DNA of 64,000 bases from Pseudonocardia oceani (GCF_019263585.2 NZ_JADQDF010000001.1:2728001-2792000); one strand, 5' to 3'; shown: positions 25,828 through 34,460, counted from the stretch's first letter. The notes: generated by a model from the sequence alone, not told the origin. Made by a program: numbers and translations.

Positions 25828-26294
25828 TCGGGCACCGCGGCCGGCACGGCGCCGCCCGCGAGCTCGTGGGACAGCCGGCGCAGCGCGTCGTCGAGCAGCG
25901 CCGCGTCGGCACCCACGGCGTCGCGGAACTGCCGGGTGACGTCGGCGGCCACGGCGTCCCACTCGGCGAGCGCCTGCCGGCCGCGGGCGGAGGCGAAGAC
26001 CAGGACGCGCCTGCGGTCGTGGTCGTCGGCGCGGCGCAGCACGAGGTTGGCCGACACCATCCGGTCGACGAGCTTGCTCAGCCTGGGCGCGAGCAGCAGG
26101 GCGTGGTCGGCGACGACGTGCATCGGGCAGCCGCCCCGCTCGGCGAGCAGCGACAGGACGCGCCACTGGTCGATGCCCGATCCCACCGCGCGCAGGGCGT
26201 CGTCGAGGCGCTGGGTGACGGTGCGCTCCACGAGCGAGAGCAGCCGGATCGTCTCGGCGCCGTCCGGCGTCGCGGCCTCCGGCTGTTCGGTCAC
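25824..26294 (-). CDS. MarR-family transcriptional regulator
   Basis: Winged-helix regulator of 156 residues. IDQWRVLSLLAERGG, MHVVADHALLLAPRLSKLVDRMVSANLV and the wing RRADDHDRRRVLVFASARGR are the MarR signature, with the Asp-Arg pair of the wing present. GTG start at 26294. It is divergent from the AmiC-like gene with 47 bases between starts, so it probably controls the amide operon, as MarR-type regulators do in other amidase loci; this is inference. Confidence 0.88.
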   Translation of the reverse strand: MTEQPEAATPDGAETIRLLSLVERTVTQRLDDALRAVGSGIDQWRVLSLLAERGGCPMHVVADHALLLAPRLSKLVDRMVSANLVLRRADDHDRRRVLVFASARGRQALAEWDAVAADVTRQFRDAVGADAALLDDALRRLSHELAGGAVPAAVPD

Positions 26295-26341
26295 CGGGCG
26301 ATGCTATCCCCGCGTATGGAGTAGCACGAACCCAGCGGCGG

Positions 26342-27457
26342 ATGGTTAGCGTGTCCCGCATGGATCGTGGCCCGGCCCAGGAGCCCCTCACGGTGCCCCC
26401 GGCTGCCCGGTCCGAGGTCCTGAACATGGCGCTCGTCGTGCCGCTGCAGGGTCCGGCGGGCATCTTCGGGCCGTCCTGCGAGAGCTGCGCGGCCATGGCC
26501 GCGGAGGAGATCAACGCCGCGGGCGGCGTGCTGGGGCGCGAGCTCAACCTCGTGCCGGTCGACGGCGGAGCGGAGCCCGAGGTGGTCGCGCGCGAGGTCG
26601 ACGCCCTCATCCGCGCCGGCGCAGTCGAGGCCGTCACCGGCTGGCACATCTCGGCCGTGCGCGAGGCGGTCGCGCCGACGATCGACGGGCGCGTCCCGTA
26701 CGCCTACACCGCGCTCTACGAGGGCGGCGAGCACCGCCCGGGCGTCTTCCTGACCGGCGAGACCCCCGACCTGCAGCTCGGGCCCGCGCTGGAGTGGTTC
26801 GCGAGCTCGGTCGGCGTGCGGCGGTGGGCCATCGTCGGCGACGACTACGTGTGGCCGCGGCGCTCGGCCCGCGCCGCCCACCGGTACCTGCGCCGGATGG
26901 GCGGCGAGGTCTGCGACGAGGTCTACGTCCCGCTCGGCACCACCGACTTCTCGCGCGTGCTGCACCGGATCGAGGCCAGCGGCTGCGAGGCCGTCCTCAT
27001 GCTGCTCATCGGCGACGACGCCGTGGAGTTCAACCGCGCGTTCAGTGCCACCGGGCTCGACCGCGACGTCCTGCGCTTCAGCTCGCTCATCGACGAGAAC
27101 GTGCTGCTCGCCTCCGGCGCCGACGGCACGCGCGGGCTCATGACGTCGGCGGGGTACTTCGAGGACCTGACGACGACCGCCGGCCTCGACTTCGCCGCCG
27201 CCTACTTCCGCCGCTTCGGGCCCGACGGGCCGGTCCTCAACAGCCTGGGCGAGTCCTGCTACGAGGGCGTCCGCCTGCTCACCGAGCTCGTGCGGCGCGC
27301 CGGCTCCGTCGACGTCCCGACGATGACGGCGGTCGCGGAGGGCCTGGCCTACGAGGGCCCGCGCGGCACCGTCGAGGTGCGCGACCGCCACCTGCGGCAG
27401 CGCGTGTTCCTGGCCGCCGCCGACGGCGTGTCGTGGGACGTCCTCCAGGAGCTCTGA
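26342..27457 (+). CDS. AmiC-like amide-binding sensor / substrate-binding protein
   Basis: Periplasmic-binding-fold protein of 371 residues similar to AmiC, FmdD and urea-binding proteins: ALVVPLQGPAGIFGPSCESCAAMAAEEINAAGGVLGREL opens the fold and YEGGEHRPGVF plus TDFSRVLHRI follow. There is no signal peptide or lipobox, so it should be cytoplasmic and act as a ligand sensor like AmiC rather than as a transport receptor. An ATG at 26360 is an alternative start. It precedes fmdB, formamidase and amiS, and faces the MarR gene. Inferred job: detecting short-chain amides or urea and adjusting operon expression. Confidence 0.82.
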   Translation: MVSVSRMDRGPAQEPLTVPPAARSEVLNMALVVPLQGPAGIFGPSCESCAAMAAEEINAAGGVLGRELNLVPVDGGAEPEVVAREVDALIRAGAVEAVTGWHISAVREAVAPTIDGRVPYAYTALYEGGEHRPGVFLTGETPDLQLGPALEWFASSVGVRRWAIVGDDYVWPRRSARAAHRYLRRMGGEVCDEVYVPLGTTDFSRVLHRIEASGCEAVLMLLIGDDAVEFNRAFSATGLDRDVLRFSSLIDENVLLASGADGTRGLMTSAGYFEDLTTTAGLDFAAAYFRRFGPDGPVLNSLGESCYEGVRLLTELVRRAGSVDVPTMTAVAEGLAYEGPRGTVEVRDRHLRQRVFLAAADGVSWDVLQEL

Positions 27458-27469
27458 CCCGCCCGGCCG

Positions 27470-27515
27470 TTGACAGGAGTGAGCTGCGTCTCTAGTTTCC
27501 TAGGAAAATATTTCC
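27470..27515 (+). promoter_or_regulatory. Sigma-70-type promoter with overlapping TTTCC/GGAAA operator
   Basis: TTGACA at 27470-27475 and TAGTTT at 27493-27498 are spaced by 17 bases. Overlapping the -10 end and the initiation zone are three half-sites: TTTCC (27496-27500), GGAAA (27503-27507) and TTTCC (27511-27515), forming the palindromes TTTCCTAGGAAA and GGAAAATATTTCC. This is an AT-rich island in very GC-rich DNA. The fmdB ribosome site GGAGG (27518-27522) follows at once. The layout suggests repression by a dimeric regulator at the amide operon. Confidence 0.75.
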
Positions 27516-27526
27516 GTGGAGGCTCG

Positions 27527-27817
27527 ATGGCGACCTACACCTACCGCTGCGACGTCGACGGTCCCGTCGACGTCGTCCGGCCGATCGGCACCGCACCCGG
27601 CGCCGTCGCGTGCCCGACCTGCGGGAGCGAATCCCCGCGCGTGATCACCGCCCCGATGCTCGGCCTCGCCGACCGCGGGCGGATGTCGCTGATCGACCGC
27701 ACCGAGCGGTCGCGCTCCGAGCCCGACGTCGTGTCGTCGCTGCCGGGCGCGCCCCGCGCCGGGCGGCGCCCCGCCGCCGTCGCGGACCCGCGCACCAGCC
27801 GGTTGCCCCGCCCCTGA
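27527..27817 (+). CDS. fmdB: FmdB-type zinc-ribbon regulatory protein
   Basis: Small protein of 96 residues with the FmdB/CxxC zinc-ribbon: TYRCDVDGPVDV and ACPTCGSESPRVITAP; one CxxC pair is intact (CPTC) while the first knuckle has a single Cys followed by DVDG, so the site is degenerate. The Arg/Pro-rich C-terminal tail (about 50-96) is disordered. FmdB proteins accompany formamidase genes and were proposed as regulators. It is the first gene after the promoter at 27470 and lies 53 bases before formamidase. Confidence 0.82.
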   Translation: MATYTYRCDVDGPVDVVRPIGTAPGAVACPTCGSESPRVITAPMLGLADRGRMSLIDRTERSRSEPDVVSSLPGAPRAGRRPAAVADPRTSRLPRP

Positions 27818-27870
27818 CCCGCGCACCCCCAGCCCACCACAGTCCGTTCCAGACGAGGAGACCGTCCGCC

Positions 27871-29124
27871 ATGCCCGAAGTCGTCTTCCCGCTCGACTCC
27901 CAGAAGAGCTTCACCGAGCAGCAGCTCGTCGGCCACAACCGCTGGCACCCCGACATCCCGGCGCAGGTCCACGTCAAGCCCGGCGACACGTTCCGCGTGC
28001 ACTGCCGCGAGTGGTTCGACGGCGCCATCCACAACGACGACTCCGCCGACGACATCCTCCACGCCCCGCTCGCCGGCGTGCACGTGCTCAGCGGCCCGAT
28101 CTCCGTGCAGGGCGTGCAGCCCGGCGACCTGCTCATCGTCGACATCCTCGACGTGGGCCCGATCCCGCAGGAGGACTCCGGCCCGCTGGCCGGCCAGGGC
28201 TGGGGCTACACCGGCGTGTTCGCCACCAGCAACGGCGGCGGCTTCCTCACCGAGCAGTTCCCCGACGCCTACAAGGTGATCTGGGACTTCCGGGGCGGCG
28301 TCGCGACCTCGCGCCACGTCCCCGGCGTGGCCTTCACCGGCATCGTCCACCCCGGGCTGATGGGCACCGCGCCCAGCCACGAGCTGCTCGGGAGGTGGAA
28401 CGCCCGGGAGCAGGCGCTCATCGACACCGACCCGCAGCGCGTGCCGCCGCTCGCCCTGCCCCCGCTGCCCGACTCCGCGATCCTGGGCACCCTGAGCGGC
28501 GACGACTACACCCGCGTCGCCGCCGAGGCCGCCCGCACCGCGCCGCCGCGTGAGAACGGCGGCAACCAGGACATCAAGAACCTGACCAGGGGCTCGCGGG
28601 TGTTCTACCCGGTGTTCGTCGACGGGGCGAACCTCTCGATGGGCGACCTGCACTTCTCCCAGGGCGACGGCGAGATCACCTTCTGCGGCGCGATCGAGAT
28701 GGGCGGGTTCATGGACCTGCACGTCGACGTCATCAAGGGCGGCATGGACACCTACGGCGTCTCGGAGAACGCCGTGTTCATGCCGGGCCGCACCGACCCG
28801 CAGTACAGCGAGTGGCTCGCGTTCTCGGGCACCTCGGTGACGCTGGGCGGCGAGCAGCGCTACCTGGACTCGCACCTGAGCTACCAGCGCGCCTGCCTGC
28901 ACGCCATCGACTACCTGCAGAAGTTCGGCTACAGCGCCATCCAGGCCTACATGATCCTGGGCGCCGCGCCGATCGAGGGCCGGCTCTCGGGCGTCGTCGA
29001 CATCCCGAACTCGTGCTCGACGGTCTACCTGCCGACCGAGATCTTCGACTTCGACGTCCGGCCCGGCAAGAACGGGCCGCACCAGGTCGACCCGGGCATG
29101 GGAGTGCCGAGGTCCGCGGGCTGA
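27871..29124 (+). CDS. fmdA: Formamidase / acetamidase
   Basis: Formamidase of the FmdA/AmdA family, 417 residues, which hydrolyses formamide or acetamide to ammonia and the acid. Family sequences are clear: GHNRWHPDIPAQVHVKPGDT (about 21-40), CREWFDGAIHNDDSADD, GPISVQGVQPGDLLIVDILD, then FTGIVHPGLMGTAPS, FVDGANLSMGDLHFSQGDGE and AYMILGAAPIEGRLSGVVDIPN. Length is normal. A GAGGAG site precedes the ATG. The stop overlaps the amiS start (TGATG), coupling hydrolysis to substrate entry. Confidence 0.93.
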   Translation: MPEVVFPLDSQKSFTEQQLVGHNRWHPDIPAQVHVKPGDTFRVHCREWFDGAIHNDDSADDILHAPLAGVHVLSGPISVQGVQPGDLLIVDILDVGPIPQEDSGPLAGQGWGYTGVFATSNGGGFLTEQFPDAYKVIWDFRGGVATSRHVPGVAFTGIVHPGLMGTAPSHELLGRWNAREQALIDTDPQRVPPLALPPLPDSAILGTLSGDDYTRVAAEAARTAPPRENGGNQDIKNLTRGSRVFYPVFVDGANLSMGDLHFSQGDGEITFCGAIEMGGFMDLHVDVIKGGMDTYGVSENAVFMPGRTDPQYSEWLAFSGTSVTLGGEQRYLDSHLSYQRACLHAIDYLQKFGYSAIQAYMILGAAPIEGRLSGVVDIPNSCSTVYLPTEIFDFDVRPGKNGPHQVDPGMGVPRSAG

Positions 29125-29762
29125 TGGCCGCGGTGGGGTTGCTCTTCGTCGGAGCCGTGCTCTTCATCAACGGGGCGATGCTGCTCGGCTGGGTCGACGG
29201 GCGGTCGGCCGCGCCGATCAACTTCTTCGTCGGTGCGCTGCAGATCATCACGCCGACCTACCTGATCTTCACCGCCGACGGGGACGCGAACGTCATCCTC
29301 TCGGCGGCGGGGCTCTACCTGTTCGCCTTCACCTACCTCTACGTCGGGCTCAACCTGAGCTTCGATCTCGACAGCACCGGACTGGGGTACTTCTGCCTGT
29401 TCGTCTTCGTGTCGGCCCTGGTCTACTCCGGACTCAACTTCACCCTCCTCGGTGACGCCGGGTTCGGCGTGATCTGGCTGCACTGGGCGTTCCTGTGGCT
29501 GCTGTTCTTCCTGGTGCTGGGCCTCAAGCGCGACGCACTGGGCCGCTACACCGGCGCGGTGTGCGCGATCCAGGGCTGGATCACGGCGTGGGTGCCGGCG
29601 TTCCTGCTGCTGACCGACCGCTACTCGGCCGTCGTGACGCTCCTGGCCGTCGTGCTCGCCGTCGCCGGGCCGGTCGTCTACGGCGCGCTCTGGGTGCGGA
29701 TGCGGCGCGCGCCGGCTCCGCCCGCCCCGGCCGTGCCGCAGGAGCGGCCCGTCCCGGCCTGA
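29124..29762 (+). CDS. amiS: AmiS/UreI-family amide channel
   Basis: Integral membrane protein of 212 residues with six predicted helices (roughly 3-23, 32-50, 56-76, 86-106, 113-133, 145-180) and a Pro-rich tail. It belongs to the AmiS/UreI family, whose members form hexameric channels for urea or short-chain amides; signatures seen are INFFVGALQIITPTYLIF and GYFCLFVF. It is translationally coupled to formamidase (TGATG), so it very likely admits the substrate of that enzyme. Confidence 0.9.
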   Translation: MAAVGLLFVGAVLFINGAMLLGWVDGRSAAPINFFVGALQIITPTYLIFTADGDANVILSAAGLYLFAFTYLYVGLNLSFDLDSTGLGYFCLFVFVSALVYSGLNFTLLGDAGFGVIWLHWAFLWLLFFLVLGLKRDALGRYTGAVCAIQGWITAWVPAFLLLTDRYSAVVTLLAVVLAVAGPVVYGALWVRMRRAPAPPAPAVPQERPVPA

Positions 29763-29785
29763 CCCCGCAGGGCACCGCGGACGGC

Positions 29786-29820
29786 GACCGGCCCGGGACC
29801 ATCGCGGTCCCGGGCCGGTC
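29786..29820. terminator. 15-bp perfect hairpin after the amide operon
   Basis: Arms 29786-29800 and 29806-29820 are exact inverted repeats around ATCGC. The hairpin lies 24 bases after amiS and 27 before the end of the convergent SGNH hydrolase gene, so it is placed to stop transcription from both sides. There is no T-run. Confidence 0.75.
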
Positions 29821-29846
29821 GTCGGTGCGTGCGGTGGTGCGGGGTG

Positions 29847-31256
29847 TCAGCCGGCCGCGATCGCGTCCAGGAACTCCTGCGGGATGCTGCGGCCCATGAC
29901 CTCGTAACCGGTGGTGTTGGGGTGCAGGTTGTCCAGCGCGTCGTAGCGCAGGTCGATCCAGTCCGGGATGATCCGGTCGCGGATGGCGGCGTCGAAGTCG
30001 ATGACGCCGTCGAAGTACTGCGCCCCCTCGCCGCGCAGCCAGGCGTTGACCTCGTTGCGGGCCGCGACCGCCTGCGGCGTGGAGTAGACGCCGTACGGCG
30101 CGGGCCGCAGCAGGTTGCCGGCCGGCGTCAGGGTGCCGATGTAGATCGGGACGCCCCGGGCGTGCACGCGTTCGGCGATCTCGCGGTAGGCCGTCTTCAG
30201 GTCGTCGGCGGTGGCGGGCAGGTCCTGCAGCACCGCGGTACCCAGGTCGTTGAGGCCCTGCAGGAAGATCACGCCGGCCAGGTTGGGCTGGTCCAGCGCC
30301 TGCGCCTCGAGCCGGTCGAGCCCCGACGGGCCGATGCCCGGGCCGGTGACCCGTCCGCCGCTGATCGCCTGCGCGGTCACCGACAGGTGCGCGGTGTCCG
30401 GGTCGTCCTTGAGCCGGCGGGCCAGGACGTCGGGGTAGCGGGTGTCGGTGTTGCCGTCGGAGAGGAAGCCGTCGGTGATCGAGTCGCCGAAGGCGACGAG
30501 CGTGCCGTCGCCCTCCTCGCCCTCCACGTGGACGCCGGTGGCGTAGTAGGAGGCCGTCGTGAACGTCGAGGTGAAGCGGTCGAGCACGATGCCGCGCTCG
30601 GCGAAGGCGCCGTCGCCCGCGGCGGTGGTCTCGTCGCCCGACGCGGTGAACCAGGTCTGCATCGAGCTGCCGTGCACGGTGGCCGCGCCGTTGCCGGCGG
30701 GGACGAAGATGCTCAGCACGAGGTGGTCGAACGCCTCGGTGGTGAGGTCGACGGCGTCGCTGAGGACGTTCTCGCCCGCGGGGATGGTGACGCCGGGCTC
30801 GCCGCCGAAGGTGACGGTGCGCTGCGTGCCCTCGACGACGGACGCGCCGGAGTCGCCGTCGCGGACGCCGACGGTGACCGACGGCAGCGTCGTCGGCGTC
30901 CCGCCGAACTCGTTGGACAGCTGCACGCGGAGCGCGCTGCCGCCGTGGTGCAGGTAGAGGACCTGGCGGATCGTCTCGTCGGAGAACGTGGTCGGCGGCG
31001 GGACGAGGTCCTGCACCGCAGTGACCTGGTTCGCCCCGCTGAAGGTCTCGACGCCGAAGTCGCCCAGCGTCGACGGGCCCTGCGGGGCGGCCGACCAGGC
31101 CGACACCCAGGTGCCGTCGTCGCCGTCCTCCGGGGAGGCGCTCGCCGCCTGCGGAGCGGCCAGGGCGGCGGCCGCCACGGCGAGTGCGCCGGCGACCACC
31201 ACCCCCGCGCGCGCCGTGCGGGTCAGCCCGCGGATCCGGTGCCGGGCACTGCTCAT
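29847..31256 (-). CDS. Secreted SGNH/GDSL hydrolase
   Basis: Exported esterase/lipase of 469 residues. Positively charged N-terminus and hydrophobic stretch (about 14-35: ARAGVVVAGALAVAAAALA) followed by ASASPED gives a Sec signal peptide. Block I FGDSITDG with the nucleophilic Ser, the oxyanion Gly region, FLQGLNDLG (GxND block III variant) and DNLHPN (catalytic Asp/His, block V) are present, with a beta-rich domain of about 200 residues before them. The start at 31256 follows GAGGAGG; the longer frame upstream is unlikely. Substrate may be an acetylated polysaccharide or lipid. Confidence 0.85.
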   Translation of the reverse strand: MSSARHRIRGLTRTARAGVVVAGALAVAAAALAAPQAASASPEDGDDGTWVSAWSAAPQGPSTLGDFGVETFSGANQVTAVQDLVPPPTTFSDETIRQVLYLHHGGSALRVQLSNEFGGTPTTLPSVTVGVRDGDSGASVVEGTQRTVTFGGEPGVTIPAGENVLSDAVDLTTEAFDHLVLSIFVPAGNGAATVHGSSMQTWFTASGDETTAAGDGAFAERGIVLDRFTSTFTTASYYATGVHVEGEEGDGTLVAFGDSITDGFLSDGNTDTRYPDVLARRLKDDPDTAHLSVTAQAISGGRVTGPGIGPSGLDRLEAQALDQPNLAGVIFLQGLNDLGTAVLQDLPATADDLKTAYREIAERVHARGVPIYIGTLTPAGNLLRPAPYGVYSTPQAVAARNEVNAWLRGEGAQYFDGVIDFDAAIRDRIIPDWIDLRYDALDNLHPNTTGYEVMGRSIPQEFLDAIAAG

Positions 31257-31365
31257 GGTGCGTCCTCCTCGACGACGACCGGCGCGGGGAGGACGCCGGT
31301 CACAGCAGGTCAACGAGGCGGGACGGGACAGGTGCTGATCTACGACCCGATCGTGGCGGGCCCGC

Positions 31366-32592
31366 TCAGGCCGGTCGCACGCGCAGCGGCAGCGACCCGA
31401 GAGCGCGCATCGTGTTGTTGTGGTGGCGCACCACCGGCCCGGCCACCTCGATCGACTCCACCCGCTCGGCGAGCGCGGTCAGCAGGCTCTCCGCCTCCAG
31501 CCGGGCGACGTGCTGGCCCACGCACTGGTGGATGCCGAAGCCGAAGCCGACGTGGCCCGACGGGTCGCGGGAGAGGTCGAAGGCGGCGGGGTCGTCCCAG
31601 CGCCGCGGGTCGCGGTTGGCCGAGGCGAGGAACATGAGGATCTTGTTCCCGGCCGGCACCACGGCGTCACCGACGCGGACGTCGGTGGTGGCCGTGCGGA
31701 AGAACGTCTGCACGGGCGACGCCCAGCGCACGGCCTCGTCGAACGCGACGCGCGCCAGGTGCGGCTGCTCGCGGAGCCGGCGCCACTGCTCGGGGAAGGT
31801 CGCGACGGCGTGCAGCACCGCGCCCAGGCCGTGCACCGTGGTGTCGACGCCCGCCGACAGCAGCGACCGCACCACCAGCGGCGCCTGGTCCGGCGTGATC
31901 TCCCCGCGGTCGGCCGCGGCCCAGATCTGCGCGCCGAACCCGCCATCGGCCAGCACCTCACGACGGCACTGCGCGTTCACCCACGCCGCCAGGTCGCCGG
32001 CCCGCGCCGCGCCCGCCTCGACGAGGTCGTTGTGCGGGCCGAACGCGTTGAACAGGAACTCGCCGTAGGGCAGCAGGTTCTCGCGCCCCTCGTCGGGGAT
32101 GCCGACGGCGTCGGGGAAGACGTGCAGCGGGAACGCCTCGGCCAGCGCCGGCACGGCGTCGAACTCGGTGCCGCGCGCCAGCAGGTCGTCGACGAGGTCG
32201 GCTGCGGCGGCCCGCCACCGCTCCCGAAGACGCCGCAGGGCCCGGGGCGCGAGCAGCCCGGAGAGCACGCGGCGGGGGGCGTCGTGGCGGGGCGGGTCGG
32301 ACTCAAGCAGCAGGCTGGGCGGGCGCCACGGCGGCTCGCTGCGGAAGTTCGACAGCCCGACCCCGGCGCCCGACTCGAAGCTCTGCCAGTCGCGCAGCGC
32401 GGCGTGCACCTCCGCGTAGCGGGCCATGGCGAAGACGTCGTAGCGGGACAGGTGCACGACCGGGCCCGCCTCGCGCAGCTCCTCGTGGAACGCGGCGGGG
32501 TCCTCGAGGACCTCGTGGCCGAAGGGGTCGCCGTGGTGCACCGGCAGGGCGGGGTGCGGCCCCGTCGTGCTGGTCGTCGGCGTGCTGGTCAT
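31366..32592 (-). CDS. Cytochrome P450
   Basis: Soluble bacterial P450 of 408 residues. The I-helix oxygen motif is AGVDTT, the ExxR is FDEAVRW and the heme loop is GFGFGIHQCVG with the cysteine near residue 357. It has the compact length of class I enzymes. The upstream gene encodes an FMN/2Fe-2S reductase of the phthalate-dioxygenase type, 28 bases away, so electrons likely pass straight from that protein. This resembles a split form of the self-sufficient CYP116 arrangement, where the same reductase type is fused. Substrate is unknown; small aromatic ethers are a reasonable guess. Confidence 0.9.
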   Translation of the reverse strand: MTSTPTTSTTGPHPALPVHHGDPFGHEVLEDPAAFHEELREAGPVVHLSRYDVFAMARYAEVHAALRDWQSFESGAGVGLSNFRSEPPWRPPSLLLESDPPRHDAPRRVLSGLLAPRALRRLRERWRAAAADLVDDLLARGTEFDAVPALAEAFPLHVFPDAVGIPDEGRENLLPYGEFLFNAFGPHNDLVEAGAARAGDLAAWVNAQCRREVLADGGFGAQIWAAADRGEITPDQAPLVVRSLLSAGVDTTVHGLGAVLHAVATFPEQWRRLREQPHLARVAFDEAVRWASPVQTFFRTATTDVRVGDAVVPAGNKILMFLASANRDPRRWDDPAAFDLSRDPSGHVGFGFGIHQCVGQHVARLEAESLLTALAERVESIEVAGPVVRHHNNTMRALGSLPLRVRPA

Positions 32593-32620
32593 CGCAGATC
32601 CTCCCGGATCGTCACAGTGC

Positions 32621-33577
32621 TCACAGGTCCAGCACCAGGCGGTCGGTGCGCGAGCGGGACACGCAGACGAACATGCAGTCGTTCGCCGCGCGGTCGGCGC
32701 CGTCGAGGATCGAGTCGCGGTGGTCGGGCAGGCCGTCGAGCACGTCGGTCTCGCAGGTGCCGCAGGTGCCGTGGCGGCACGACGACAGGACGTCGACCCC
32801 CACCGAGCGGACGGCCTCGAGCACGGTCCGGCCCGGGGTCACCGTGACCGACCGGCCGGTGCGCGCGAGCTCGACCTCGAACGGCTCGTCCCGCACGGGC
32901 GCGGACTGCTCCTCCGCCACGAACCGCTCGGTCCGCAGCGCGTGCGGGCGCCAGTGCGCGCACGCCCGCTCGACGGCGTCGAGCAGCGGGCCCGGCCCGC
33001 AGCAGTACACGGCGACGTCGGGCTGCGGGTCGGCGAGCCAGCGGGGCAGGTCGATGCGGCCGTGCTCGTCCTCCGGCACGACGTGCACCCGGTCGCCGTG
33101 CGCGGCGAGCTCGTCGAGGAACGCCATCGACGTGCGCGTGCGCCCGCCGTAGACCAGGGTCCAGTCGACGCCCAGCGCGTCGGCCTGGCGCACCATCGGC
33201 AGCAGCGGGGTGATCCCGATGCCGCCCGCGACGAACAGGTAGCGCTCCGACGGCACGAGCGGGAAGTGGTTGCGCGGGCCGCCGACGCCGACGGTGTCAC
33301 CGACCGCGAGCACGTCGTGCACGTACGCCGACCCGCCCCGGCCGTCGGGCTCGCGCAGCACCCCGACGCGGTAGCGGAAGGCGTCGAAGCGGTCGCCGCA
33401 CAGCGAGTACTGCCGCACCGCGCCGGTGGGCAGGATCAGGTCGACGTGCGCCCCCGGCGCCCAGTCCGGCAGCCGTGCGCCGTCGGGGTGGCGCAGGGTG
33501 AGCACCACGACCCCGTCGGAGACGACCTCCTTGGCCGCCACCCGCAGGGTGACCACATCCGCCTGCACACCGCTCAC
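32621..33577 (-). CDS. Phthalate-dioxygenase-reductase-type oxidoreductase (FMN, NADH, 2Fe-2S)
   Basis: Electron-transfer protein of 318 residues. Order: flavin domain with RQYSLCGD (about 55-62), NAD domain starting GGIGITPLL, and a C-terminal plant-type ferredoxin domain with SSCRHGTCGTC plus a distant FVC, giving the four iron-sulfur cysteines. Homologues serve Rieske oxygenases such as vanillate demethylase. Here the only adjacent oxygenase is the P450, so it most likely feeds that. An IclR regulator lies 64 bases upstream on the same strand. Confidence 0.9.
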   Translation of the reverse strand: MSGVQADVVTLRVAAKEVVSDGVVVLTLRHPDGARLPDWAPGAHVDLILPTGAVRQYSLCGDRFDAFRYRVGVLREPDGRGGSAYVHDVLAVGDTVGVGGPRNHFPLVPSERYLFVAGGIGITPLLPMVRQADALGVDWTLVYGGRTRTSMAFLDELAAHGDRVHVVPEDEHGRIDLPRWLADPQPDVAVYCCGPGPLLDAVERACAHWRPHALRTERFVAEEQSAPVRDEPFEVELARTGRSVTVTPGRTVLEAVRSVGVDVLSSCRHGTCGTCETDVLDGLPDHRDSILDGADRAANDCMFVCVSRSRTDRLVLDL

Positions 33578-33641
33578 GTGCCACCTCCCTCGCCGAGAGC
33601 TCGAACGGTGCCCGCCGGCCGGCCCCGCCAGGAGGGCTTTC

Positions 33642-34403
33642 TCATTCAGCGAGCGGGAGGTTCCCGAGGGTGCGGGCGATGCCGCGGGCGGCGGCGCGCA
33701 GGACCGGGACGACCGCGCGGCCCCCGTCGTCGTTCGGGACGATCACCGAGAGCGCCGCCAGCACGTGGCGGTCGGCGCCCGTCACGGGGACGGCGACGCC
33801 GAGCGCGTCGGCGTGCAGGTGCCCGGGGCAGTAGGCGTAGCCGTGACGACGGACGTCGGCGAGCACGCGCCGCAGGCGATCGGGCGTCGCGATGGTCTCG
33901 GGGGTGTAGCGGCGCAGCGGGGCGGCGAGCACCGCCTCGCGCAGCTCGTGCGGGGCGTGGGCGAGCAGCACCAGGCCCGACGACGACGCGTGCAGCGGCA
34001 GCCGCCCCGCGATCCGCGTGTAGTTGATGACCGACCCCGGCGCGCTGAGCCGCTCGACGAACAGCACCTCGGCGCCGTCGAGGACGCCGAGCTGGGCGTG
34101 GTGGCCGACGACGCCGTGCAGGTCCTCCAGGAACGGCATCACCGCCTCGCGCAGCGACAGGGTCGGCGACGCCCGCATCGCGAGCTCCCACATCCGCACG
34201 CCGATGCGCACCCGGCGGTCGGCGTCGCGGACCAGCAGGCCGTGCTCGACGAGCTCGGCCACCAGCCGCGACGTCGTGGCCCGGTGCAGGCCCGAGCGCG
34301 CCGCGATCTCGCCGACCCGCAGCGCCCGCTCCCCCGGGCCGAACGCCTCGAAGATGCGCACGGCGCGCGAGAGCACCGACCCGCCGTCCCCGCCGTGGCG
34401 CAC
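33642..34403 (-). CDS. IclR-family transcriptional regulator
   Basis: Regulator of 253 residues: winged helix (VLSRAVRIFEAFGPGERALRVGEIAARSGLHRATTSRLVAELVEHGLL, about 9-56) and an effector-binding GAF-like domain (about 75-250). The frame extends to 34445, but that ATG lies inside a hairpin loop; GTG at 34403 fits the usual ten-residue lead before VLSRA. Same strand and directly upstream of the reductase and P450 genes, which are its probable targets, responding to an aromatic or related substrate. Confidence 0.85.
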   Translation of the reverse strand: MRHGGDGGSVLSRAVRIFEAFGPGERALRVGEIAARSGLHRATTSRLVAELVEHGLLVRDADRRVRIGVRMWELAMRASPTLSLREAVMPFLEDLHGVVGHHAQLGVLDGAEVLFVERLSAPGSVINYTRIAGRLPLHASSSGLVLLAHAPHELREAVLAAPLRRYTPETIATPDRLRRVLADVRRHGYAYCPGHLHADALGVAVPVTGADRHVLAALSVIVPNDDGGRAVVPVLRAAARGIARTLGNLPLAE

Positions 34404-34418
34404 GGGGCAAGTGTGCCT

Positions 34419-34460
34419 CGTGAGTGGATACCAGTGCTCCGGCACTGGTATCCACTCACG
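34419..34460 (-). terminator. 19-bp perfect hairpin downstream of hydrolase gene
   Basis: Exact inverted repeat, arms 34419-34437 and 34442-34460 with a four-base loop, starting 6 bases after the stop of the hydrolase at 34467. The outer stem CGTGAGTG/CACTCACG is identical to that of the hairpin after Ku (6059-6100), although the inner stems differ. Confidence 0.8.

Noticed and set aside
34404-34445. N-terminal extension of the IclR protein to the ATG at 34445
   Set aside because: The ATG lies in the terminator hairpin of the previous gene; IclR homology starts after GTG 34403.
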